Positions 1-5,139 of a stretch of DNA of 5,525 nucleotides are shown piece after piece (position 1 is the stretch's first letter; the number at the start of each line of letters is the position of its first letter). Made by a program: the position numbers and the translations under genes. Below the pieces are notes generated by a model that worked only from the letters and a program-made list of their open reading frames with translations, did not search any database and was not told the DNA's origin. The stretch comes from Thiohalomonas sp. (GTDB lineage Bacteria > Pseudomonadota > Gammaproteobacteria > GRL18): positions 1-5,525 of the forward strand of contig JAIVER010000109.1 of the NCBI GenBank assembly GCA_023864145.1, read 5' to 3'.

Positions 1-1
1 A

Positions 2-82
2 ATTTTACCGAGCATTGGAGAATCATTAGATTCTCGAATTAATGATAATTTCCAAGTGTTCGATCCTGCATTTTCAAGTTGA
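2..82 (+). CDS. Possible C-terminal end of an unrecognised upstream gene
   Basis: An open frame enters from the left edge and stops at TGA 80-82, encoding about 26 residues that end in FQVFDPAFSS. I do not recognise the family. It shares its reading frame with the truncated response regulator that follows directly, but the residues do not resemble a receiver N-terminus, which should carry a hydrophobic strand followed by paired acidic residues. It may therefore be the tail of a different gene joined to the regulator remnant by a deletion. A stretch this short could also be open by chance. Confidence 0.22.
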   Translation: MLPSIGESLDSRINDNFQVFDPAFSS

Positions 83-881
83 TTGGGTATAAAGGATAAA
101 TATCATATTAAACTAGCAACAGATGGTCCAAGATGTCTGGAACTAGTTGTGTCCAAACCGGCGCCAGACTTAATTCTGCTGGATATTGAAATGCCGGGCA
201 TGGACGGCTATGAAGTTTGCCGGCAGCTAAAAGAAGCTCCAGCTACACAAAATATACTGCTTATTTTTGTTACCGTCAACGATCAGGAAGAAGATGAAGA
301 AAAGGGCTTACAATTAGGGGCAGTTGATTATATTACCAAGCCAATACGGCCTTCAATTGTTGTTGCCCGGGTCAATACTCATATTACTCTTAAACTACAA
401 CATGATAAATTAACTGCCATGGCGATGTATGATCAGTTAACCGGGCTTTATAATCGCCAATAAAAAAGTGTCCAGAGCAAAAAGACATTATGAACCAGTA
501 AGCCTGATGATGATGGATATTGATTATTTTAAAGATATTAATGATAACTATGGACGTCCAGGCGGTGATGTTGTGCTGCAGGCCGTAGCTAAAATTATTA
601 GCGCTCAATGTCGTGAAGAAGATATTGCTGCCCGTTTTGGTGCTGAAGAGTTTGTTATATTATACGATCATTGCGATCTAAAGGATGCTCAGGTTAAGGC
701 AGAAAACTACCGACTGCTAATTGAAGAAGCAAAGCCTAAACAAATAACAGTCACCAGTAGCTTTGGTGTGGCACAAATGAAACCTGAAGGTGAAATGGTT
801 GATGATTTGATTAAACGAGCTGATTTAGCTTTCTATCAGGCTAAAGAAAATGGTAGAAATCAGGTGGTGGTTGCTGACTGA
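83..881 (+). pseudogene. Broken response regulator-GGDEF (diguanylate cyclase-like) gene
   Basis: The first part (83-463) is a CheY-like receiver. The phospho-acceptor Asp lies in LILLDIEMPGMDG (codon 182-184), followed by the FVTV switch segment and the conserved Lys in ITKPI (338-340). The frame then opens a GGDEF domain with YDQLTGLYNR and stops at 461-463. The rest of the domain continues in another frame (from about 462, with a GTG at 468): SRAKRHYEP, MMMDIDYFKDINDNYG, an RxxD inhibitory site REED (612-623), the signature GAEEF (639-653), and SSFGVA. By comparison with the family, about 10-15 residues between LYNR and SRAKRH are missing, so this is a small frame-changing deletion rather than a single-base slip. 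The receiver N-terminus (first strand and acidic pair) is also absent, with a TGA immediately upstream of the TTG at 83. Intact relatives are cytoplasmic regulators that make cyclic di-GMP. This copy is very probably non-functional, and GAEEF departs from the usual GG(D/E)EF. Confidence 0.85.
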
Positions 882-951
882 CTAATGTCCATCCATAAAT
901 AGGTGAATCCCTTTATGGGTTATGCAGTGATTGTTGCCCATTTTACTCATA

Positions 952-990
952 AAAAAGCCCGTAACGAAATTAGGTCATTACGGGCTTTTT
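952..990. terminator. Bidirectional intrinsic terminator between convergent genes
   Basis: There is a perfect 13-bp inverted repeat: AAAAAGCCCGTAA at 952-964 and TTACGGGCTTTTT at 978-990, with a 13-nt loop. The GC core is flanked by an A tract on the left and a T tract on the right, so it has a U-run in both directions. It sits between the plus-strand GGDEF remnant and the minus-strand exported-protein gene, as expected for a shared terminator. Confidence 0.9.
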
Positions 991-993
991 AGT

Positions 994-1027
994 TTTTTAA
1001 GCAGATGCAAAGTGCGTCTGTTAAAAA
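994..1027. terminator. Second hairpin just beyond the sgp-like gene, possible auxiliary terminator
   Basis: TTTTTAA (994-1000) pairs with TTAAAAA (1021-1027), and CAGATGC (1002-1008) pairs with GCGTCTG (1014-1020). There is one bulged G and one position that is a G-U wobble in plus-strand RNA. It lies three bases past the stop of the minus-strand gene and before the stronger terminator. It lacks a good U-run after the stem on the minus strand, so it may act only as a 3'-end stabiliser. Confidence 0.4.
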
Positions 1028-1030
1028 GTA

Positions 1031-1681
1031 TTATTTAGCAACAGGAGCCGCTGGAGCAGACCATTGCTTCATTCTTTCTTCGTATGCTTTACGAGCAGCA
1101 GCCATTTGAGCTTGCTGCTTAGCTTGCATTTCCTGCATACGCTTCTGATGTGCTTCAAACTGAGCTTTAGCTTGTGGGTTTGGAGGGATAGCTGGAGCTG
1201 CTTGAGGAGGCATCATAGGACGAGGTGCATAAGCACCACCATAGCCGCCGTTGTTTTGGTCGTTATTATAGCCATTACCACGGTAGTCCATCATGTTGTT
1301 ATAACCATTATAACCATTATAGCCATTACCACGGTAGTCCATGTTGTTATAACCATTATAGCCATTACCACGGTAGTCCATGTTGTTATAACCATTGTAG
1401 TTGCTGTTACCGTTTCCGTAAGCTGAACCATGAGTGTTGCCTTTACCACGACCACGTCCACGGCCTTTAATAGTGATTTCAACATCACCGTCCATGTCTG
1501 CATCACCAGAACCGTCGCCCCAACCATTACCATAACCATTGCCGTTAGCATTGTTATTCATGTTCTTATAGCCGTTGCCATTCCAGTTAGTGTTGCTGTT
1601 TCCGTCATCCCAAAATGCGCTAGCTGACATTGAAAGGGTTGTTACACTTGCGATTGCTGCAGCAATTAGTAATTTTTTCAT
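1031..1681 (-). CDS. Exported Gly/Asn/Tyr-rich repeat protein, sulfur-globule-protein-like
   Basis: 216 residues. The N-terminus (MKKLLIAAAIASVTTLSMSA) is a classic Sec signal peptide with a likely cut after ASA at residue 22, leaving mature FWDDGN. Next come Asn/Gly-rich sequence, a short ordered-looking segment DGDVEITIKG, a basic RGRGRGKG tract, and a 13-residue tandem repeat based on YNGYNNMDYRGNG. A Pro/Met/Ala stretch (PRPMMPPQAAPAIPPNP) follows, then a charged Gln/Ala/Lys/Glu helix (about residues 170-208) and the tail SAPAAPVAK. The Sec leader, the AFW start of the mature protein, Gly/Asn/Tyr repeats and a Pro/Ala tail match the architecture of sulfur globule envelope proteins of sulfur-oxidising gammaproteobacteria, which coat periplasmic sulfur inclusions. 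The C-terminal helical part is not typical of the short classical members. A GGAGAG ribosome site lies at 1689-1694 (minus strand), which supports the start. The gene is monocistronic, with a terminator behind it. Another Gly-rich secreted structural protein is possible, since low-complexity similarity is weak evidence. Confidence 0.72.
   Translation of the reverse strand: MKKLLIAAAIASVTTLSMSASAFWDDGNSNTNWNGNGYKNMNNNANGNGYGNGWGDGSGDADMDGDVEITIKGRGRGRGKGNTHGSAYGNGNSNYNGYNNMDYRGNGYNGYNNMDYRGNGYNGYNGYNNMMDYRGNGYNNDQNNGGYGGAYAPRPMMPPQAAPAIPPNPQAKAQFEAHQKRMQEMQAKQQAQMAAARKAYEERMKQWSAPAAPVAK
1271..1399 (-). repeat. In-frame tandem repeat array, 39-nt unit, inside the sgp-like gene
   Basis: There are three adjacent units starting at 1271, 1322 and 1361 (51, 39 and 39 nt). 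The last two are nearly identical, and the first carries 12 extra bases that add one Met and a YNG triplet. All lengths are multiples of three, so the array encodes the YNGYNNMDYRGNG repeat without breaking the frame. Near-identity at DNA level suggests recent slippage or recombination and predicts length variation between strains. Confidence 0.9.
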
Positions 1682-1805
1682 TTTAATACTCTCCGAAAAT
1701 TGTTTATGTTTATTAAGTTAATTAGTTTTTTAAAAATGTGTTTAAATCTTTTTTAAATTGATAAAAACAGAAGCTGTTCTTTCAATCTTTTTATTTAGTG
1801 AGACG

Positions 1806-1834
1806 AGTATATCTTCGAATTTTAATATAAGCAA
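1806..1834 (-). promoter_or_regulatory. Candidate promoter for the sgp-like gene
   Basis: On the minus strand, TATACT (plus 1806-1811) resembles a -10 box. TTGCTT (plus 1829-1834) lies 17 bases upstream as a poor -35 with only TTG matching. This would give an AT-rich leader of about 115 nt. The region is AT-rich throughout, so chance matches are likely. Confidence 0.25.
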
Positions 1835-1903
1835 CCATTAATATTAAAAAAGTACAGTTTTTTTAAATAGGTCATTGATTCTAAGTGCTTGTATTATTAG
1901 GCA

Positions 1904-1923
1904 TAGGGTTTACCCTAGGTAAA
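1904..1923. promoter_or_regulatory. Overlapping inverted repeats in the divergent intergenic region, candidate operator
   Basis: TAGGGT (1904-1909) and ACCCTA (1912-1917) form a dyad. The overlapping pair TTTACC (1909-1914) and GGTAAA (1918-1923) forms a second, perfect 6-3-6 dyad. They lie just upstream of the candidate cobB promoter, between two divergent transcription units. This is a plausible regulator site, but no known operator consensus is recognised. Confidence 0.28.
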
Positions 1924-1935
1924 ATGTGAATTTAC

Positions 1936-1964
1936 TTGACTCTCTATAAAGTCAAACGTACCAT
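1936..1964 (+). promoter_or_regulatory. Candidate sigma70-type promoter for the riboswitch-cobB transcript
   Basis: TTGACT (1936-1941) is a 5/6 match to the -35 box. TACCAT (1959-1964), 17 bases later, is a 4/6 match to the -10 box. Transcription would start around 1971, just where the riboswitch begins. TTGACT also forms an inverted repeat with AGTCAA (1950-1955) inside the spacer, which could be an operator or coincidence. Confidence 0.45.
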
Positions 1965-1973
1965 TACACCTGT

Positions 1974-2154
1974 TCCAGGTTTCTAAATAAATTTAGATTA
2001 AACAGGAAGCAGGTGCATTCGTAATGAATTATTCCTGCACTGCCCCCGTAACGGTAATTGAGAAAAAGCAACGAAGACCACTGTATTGTGATGATATGGG
2101 AAGGTGTTGTTACTAGTTTAGAACTTAACTCATAAGTCCGGAGACTGACCTGCT
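1974..2154 (+). promoter_or_regulatory. Cobalamin (B12) riboswitch aptamer
   Basis: The conserved core elements appear in order: GGAAGCAGGTGC (2005-2016), CCTGCACTGCCCCCGTAACG (2034-2053), GACCACTG (2076-2083), GGGAAGG (2098-2104) and the B12-box-like AAGTCCGGAGACTGACCTGC (2134-2153). The closing helix P1 can form between CAGGT (1976-1980) and ACCTG (2148-2152). A TCTAAAT/ATTTAGA hairpin (1982-1997) fits the variable P2 region. Its position 140 nt ahead of a corrin-amidating enzyme gene fits the known role of this class, where adenosyl- or related cobalamin binding lowers expression of B12 synthesis or uptake genes. Two oddities: the loop closed by GCAGG/CCTGC is about 20 nt instead of the usual short T-loop, and the B12 box carries extra bases between GAGAC and CCTGC. 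Confidence 0.93.
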
Positions 2155-2164
2155 ACATAAATAA

Positions 2165-2235
2165 CCCATTGGGTGGGCAATCCGGGGAATTGAATCAACT
2201 GTTTTTCTTTGATTTTCTTTCCTGATATATTCCCC
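2165..2235 (+). promoter_or_regulatory. Probable riboswitch expression platform with competing hairpins
   Basis: CCCATTG (2165-2171) can pair with CAAT plus GGG (2178-2181 and 2184-2186, CC bulged), exposing the G-rich loop GGTGGG (2172-2177). That loop could kiss the C-run of the aptamer (2043-2047), as the L5-L13 contact does in this class. GGGGAAT (2184-2190) can instead pair with ATTCCCC (2229-2235), a mutually exclusive stem. No convincing U-run terminator follows, and the ribosome site at 2283-2287 is not obviously sequestered. The mechanism therefore stays open, and the pairings are inferred by eye. Confidence 0.4.
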
Positions 2236-2294
2236 CTCCCCATATTTGTTAATATAACTTTCTTTTAAAGACTTGTTTTATCAGGAGAAGTCGT

Positions 2295-2966
2295 GTGCGT
2301 ACAGTTTTGCTTGCCGGAGTGCAGTCAGGTAGTGGTAAAACAACGGCAACACTGGCTCTCATGCAATATTTATTAGCTCAGAAACAAACTATTCATGGTT
2401 TTAAAGCTGGCCCTGATTTTCTTGATCCATTATGGCATCGTAAACTGACCGGTCATGATTCTTATAATCTTGATACGCGTATGATAGGTATTGATGAGAG
2501 TCAGAAATTACTCTCACAAGCGCAGTTGCAACATAGTGATGTAGCCGTTATCGAAGGTGCGATGGGTTTGTTTGATGGCCGTGAGGGTGTCGGGCAAAAT
2601 GGTTCCAGTGCGCATCTGGCACAGGCTCTTGATATTGATGTCTGGCTGGTGGTTGATGCTAAGGGTATGAGTGGTTCAATTGTGCCTCTGGTGTATGGTT
2701 TTATGCATTATGCTATGAAGTGTGGAGTACGCATCTCAGGTATTATTGCTAATAGAGTGGGCAGTGCGCACCATGCTCAGCTATTAAAAGCGCATTTAGC
2801 GGAACATGATTTGCCGCCCTTAATAGCCTGGCTGGATAAATCAGTACCGACATTACCTGAGCGACATCTGGGGCTGGTAAAACCTGATGAGCATCCGTTA
2901 CCGGATTTTAGTCAGCATTTTCATGTAGAAGTGGATGCCTTGATTGAAGCTATAGCGCAATCATAG
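2295..2966 (+). pseudogene. cobB: Cobyrinate a,c-diamide synthase, N-terminal (synthetase) half, cut off by an IS
   Basis: The intact enzyme (CobB/CbiA) uses ATP and glutamine to amidate the a and c carboxylates of (hydrogeno)cobyrinate in cytoplasmic cobalamin synthesis. This half is the dethiobiotin-synthetase-like ATP domain: P-loop GVQSGSGKTT (residues 8-17), FKAGPDFLDP (36-45), EGAMGLFDG (87-95), GIIANRVGSAHH (149-160) and LPERHLGL (187-194). The start is GTG 2295 with AGGAG at 2283-2287, and the B12 riboswitch lies upstream. After residue 222 the frame runs into the left end of an IS4-family element. The last Ser codon and the TAG stop (2964-2966) are contributed by that end. Removing the element and one target copy joins this half in frame to 4408-5072, giving 443 residues, close to the family's usual length. 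The domain looks complete, so a free polypeptide might fold, but it would lack its glutaminase partner. cobB versus cbiA (aerobic or anaerobic route) cannot be decided here. Confidence 0.93.
2952..2961. repeat. Target site duplication, left copy (10 bp)
   Basis: ATAGCGCAAT occurs here and again at 4398-4407, exactly abutting the two ends of the IS4-family element. Both copies are in the cobB reading frame (Ile-Ala-Gln plus one base). The length fits the 9-13 bp duplications of the IS4 family, and the perfect identity shows a single simple insertion without later flank rearrangement. Confidence 0.95.
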
Positions 2967-2985
2967 GTAAGATCTTAAGAAGTTG
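2962..2985 (+). repeat. Left terminal inverted repeat of the IS4-family element
   Basis: It begins CATAGGTAAG and shares CTTAAG at offset 13-18 with the right end (reverse complement begins CACAGGTAGG). 17 of 24 positions match. The outer five bases supply the in-frame stop that truncates cobB. Confidence 0.85.
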
Positions 2986-3007
2986 AAATGAAGCTCAATT
3001 GATGATC

Positions 3008-3033
3008 AAATAGGAGTTACCACACCCCTATTT
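3008..3033 (+). repeat. Hairpin in the IS4 leader
   Basis: AAATAGG (3008-3014) and CCTATTT (3027-3033) form a perfect 7-bp stem around a 12-nt loop, 20 nt before the transposase ATG. The stem contains most of an AGGAG motif (3012-3016). That motif is too far from the ATG (37 nt) to be an ordinary ribosome site. Structures near the outside end of some IS elements limit transposase translation from read-through transcripts, so a similar role is possible here. Confidence 0.35.
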
Positions 3034-3052
3034 CATTACAAGAAAGCTTCAA

Positions 3053-4336
3053 ATGAACATTACCATAATCATCAAAGAACTGAAACAAGTCTTAAGCGAA
3101 AATAAATTAAATCGACTGGGAAAAGAAACGGGCTTTACTCAAAGAAAAAGGAATGTAACGGCATTTTAAGTGGTTATAGGCATGATATGTGTGCTTGGAG
3201 AAAAAGACACGCGGTACTTATCCGATATACTGAGGTATTTTAATCACCTGACGAGACAAAGCGTAAAATACAAACCGTTTCATAATCAGCTATCTAAAGA
3301 GGCATTGGCTGAGTTGATGAAAGCCGTTGCCGACAAGGTTTTTAGGTGCTGGATAAATGATGTACTCAGGTACAACAATAGTCATTTTTTACAGTTTAAC
3401 AAAGTGTTGATACAGGATGGTAGTTCATTTTCTGTTAAAAAAAGTTTAAAAAATATCTGGTCTGGACGATTCACCAAAATTAGTCCTGCTGCCATAGAAC
3501 TTCATGCAACAATTAATTTGCATAATGGCAGTTTTAAACAAGGCACGATTACACCGGATACTTTCTCAGAAAGAGCGGAAATGGCAGAGGTTGATGATTT
3601 AAAGGGCTACTTGTTTTTGGTCGACAGAGGCTATTATTCCAGTGATTTTATTCTCAAATTGGATGAAGCCGGTGAGTTATTATGTCCTAAGAGCCAAAGG
3701 CTTAAAACGAGCACTGGTTCATCAGGCAGTTCAAGCTGATGGCAAGAGACTGGTTAATAAAAAACGGGCCCAGTTATCCCAGCTTCAGACTCGGTTACCT
3801 AAAAAACAACTGCTTGATATGGATATTGAAATTAATAGTGAGCTTGTCCGATTAATTGCTGTGTGGAGCCCAAAAGAAAAAAGACATACTTATCTGATCA
3901 CTAATTTAAACAGACAAGAATTCAGTGCACTGGAAGTGACTCATATTTATTGTATGAGATGGCAAGTGGAATTATTGTTCAAAGAGTGTAAATTGATAAC
4001 AGCTTACATGCTTTTAATACCGAAAAAGCCTCATTACAGGAATCATTAATTTGGACCAGCCTGATATCAATGACATTAAAGCGATTTATGACCGGTAGCA
4101 TTGAGCAAATATTCAAGGTGGAGATGTCAAGCTTGACGGTTTCTAAAACCACGGTTGTTTGGTGGTATGGTATTTTGGAAGCTATTGTACAAAAACGAAG
4201 AAAAGCTTTACTGAATAGAGTGAGTGAAGCTTGCGAATTTTTAAAAGAGAATGCTTGTCGAGCCCATTCAAAGCCTGACCGGCAGAAAGGCATTCATCAA
4301 TATGGTCTGGAGGCAGCATTTTATGCTGCTCTTTGA
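3053..4336 (+). pseudogene. IS4-family DDE transposase, inactivated by a stop and two frameshifts
   Basis: Starting at ATG 3053, the conceptual protein is about 427 residues, normal for the family. The N-terminus reads KELKQVLSENKLNRLGKETG and then QRKRNVTAF, followed by an in-frame TAA at 3167-3169. It reopens at GTG 3170. The first catalytic Asp is in LIQDGSS (codon 3416-3418) and the second in LVDRGYYS (3623-3625). Near 3674 the frame moves: dropping one base turns EAGE into EAGSYYVLRAKG, so this looks like a one-base insertion. The catalytic Glu lies in YCMRWQVELLFKECK (3969-3971). Next to 3993 one base seems lost, because ECK should continue into DNSLHAFNTEKASL and on through WTSLISMTLKRF to the stop at 4334-4336. 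An intact protein would cut and paste the element. All catalytic residues remain, so the decay looks recent. Sequencing error could explain one lesion but hardly all three. Confidence 0.93.
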
Positions 4337-4373
4337 TATAGAACGGATAGGTATTTATATGAAATTTAAAGAT

Positions 4374-4397
4374 AAATTCCTTAAGTACCTACCTGTG
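4374..4397 (-). repeat. Right terminal inverted repeat of the IS4-family element
   Basis: The reverse complement begins CACAGGTAGGTACTTAAG and matches the left end at 17 of 24 positions. It abuts the right copy of the target duplication at 4398. Confidence 0.85.
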
Positions 4398-4407
4398 ATA
4401 GCGCAAT
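4398..4407. repeat. Target site duplication, right copy (10 bp)
   Basis: ATAGCGCAAT is identical to 2952-2961. It continues directly in the cobB frame as TATGAAATA, so the pre-insertion gene can be rebuilt without ambiguity. Confidence 0.95.
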
Positions 4408-5092
4408 ATGAAATACAAGAGCAAGTACCTTTATCTCATGACGAACAACAGCACTTTTATAGCAAGAAGAAGTTAAGAAATAAAGTCATTGCAGTGGCTT
4501 ATGATGAAGCCTGCTGTTTTATTTATCCGGCGAATATTGACTGGTTAAAAGAACAGGGTGCTGAGGTGCAGTATTTTTCACCAATAGCCGGTGACAGTAT
4601 TCCTGCTGGCAGTGATGCACTGTGGCTGCCTGGAGGTTATCCAGAATTACATGCAAAGGCATTGCAAGCTTCTGCCACCTGGGCATCGCTGCTTACTTTT
4701 GTAAAAAGCGGCAAGCCGGTTCTGGCAGAATGCGGAGGCATGATGTTATTAGGTAAACTATTAATCGATCATCAGGGGCATTCATGGAGAATGGCTGATA
4801 TTTTACCCATTGAAACTAAAATGCAGGATAAACTGGCTTCTTTGGGCTATCGTGAATGTACTGAGGGTGAATTTGCTGGTCTTAAAGGTCATGAATTTCA
4901 TCACTCAACACGTACCGAACTAGAGCAATTAACTCCTGTGTTTGTTGTATCAAGAGGTGATAAGGGGATAGCGAAGGCTAATATTATGGCCTCCTATATT
5001 CATTGGTATTTTGCCAGTGCGCCGGAAGCGGCCAGTCGATTTTTTAGCGTAGACATAGAAAACCTATATTAGCAAGAGAATATACCCATGAT

Positions 5093-5117
5093 CTATGAAA
5101 ATGCTTGATTTTTATAG
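5093..5117 (+). repeat. Subterminal palindrome in IS630-like copy 1
   Basis: CTATGAAAAT (5093-5102), a 5-nt loop GCTTG and ATTTTTATAG (5108-5117) form a 10-bp stem with one mismatch, a G-U wobble in RNA. The matching site in copy 2 (5470-5494) is perfect, so copy 1 carries the derived base. The stem overlaps two possible ATG codons (5095 and 5101). Confidence 0.75.
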
Positions 5118-5139
5118 AGAAGAAGATCAAAATTATCCA

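Larger units (their letters stand above)
2962..4397 (+). mobile_element. IS4-family insertion sequence (1436 bp) inside cobB
   Basis: The element is bounded by imperfect terminal inverted repeats: 2962-2985 against the reverse complement of 4374-4397, with 17 of 24 positions matching. Both start CAYAGGTA and share CTTAAG. A perfect 10-bp target duplication lies outside them. It carries one transposase gene in cobB's direction with DDE residues and the Y-x2-R-x3-E-x6-K signature of the IS4 family. The transposase has three inactivating changes, so the copy is immobile unless helped in trans. I cannot name the IS from sequence alone. Confidence 0.94.
4359..5072 (+). pseudogene. cobB: Cobyrinate a,c-diamide synthase, C-terminal glutamine amidotransferase half
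   Basis: Authentic cobB sequence resumes at 4398 (right target copy, Ile-Ala-Gln, then YEIQEQ). The half contains a linker, KVIAVAYDEACCFIYP, LWLPGGYPELH, the nucleophile Cys in LAECGGMMLLG (codon 4731-4733, residue 331 of the rebuilt protein), GHEFHHS, and the C-terminal ASYIHWYFAS with the probable catalytic His. This class I-like glutaminase domain releases ammonia from glutamine for the ATP domain. The frame is open well into the IS (ATG at 4251). The best start for a separate product is ATG 4359, preceded by GGATAGG at 4345-4351, which would add 13 IS-encoded residues. All recognisable motifs look intact and no internal lesion is seen, unlike the transposase next to it. Whether the fragment is translated is unknown. 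The stop is TAG 5070-5072. Confidence 0.92.

Noticed and set aside
461..470. Programmed ribosomal frameshift at the A-rich tract in the GGDEF gene
   Set aside because: The two frames cannot be joined without losing about 10-15 conserved residues of the domain, so a deletion explains the break better than recoding.
390..608. Minus-strand open frame of 72 codons over the GGDEF remnant
   Set aside because: It is antisense to recognisable GGDEF motifs in two plus-strand frames and has no ribosome site or family resemblance.
1271..1399. Regularly spaced repeats that might suggest a CRISPR array
   Set aside because: The units are contiguous with no unique spacers, are multiples of three, and encode an in-frame peptide repeat inside a gene.
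1064..1627. Several open frames on both strands across the sgp-like gene (plus strand 1064-1426, 1225-1470 and 1430-1627; minus strand 1291-1551)
   Set aside because: They are shadows of the repeat-rich gene. Their products are His-, Val/Thr- or Met-rich low-complexity strings without ribosome sites, whereas the 1031-1681 frame has a signal peptide and a good GGAG site.
2193..2217. AATCAA/TTGATT stem followed by T-rich sequence as a riboswitch terminator
   Set aside because: The 6-bp stem is almost all A-T and the T tract is interrupted, so it is too weak to call a terminator.
3979..4293. Minus-strand open frame of 104 codons in the IS4 element
   Set aside because: It is antisense to the conserved C-terminal part of the transposase. 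IS4 elements carry a single transposase gene, and nothing else supports this one.
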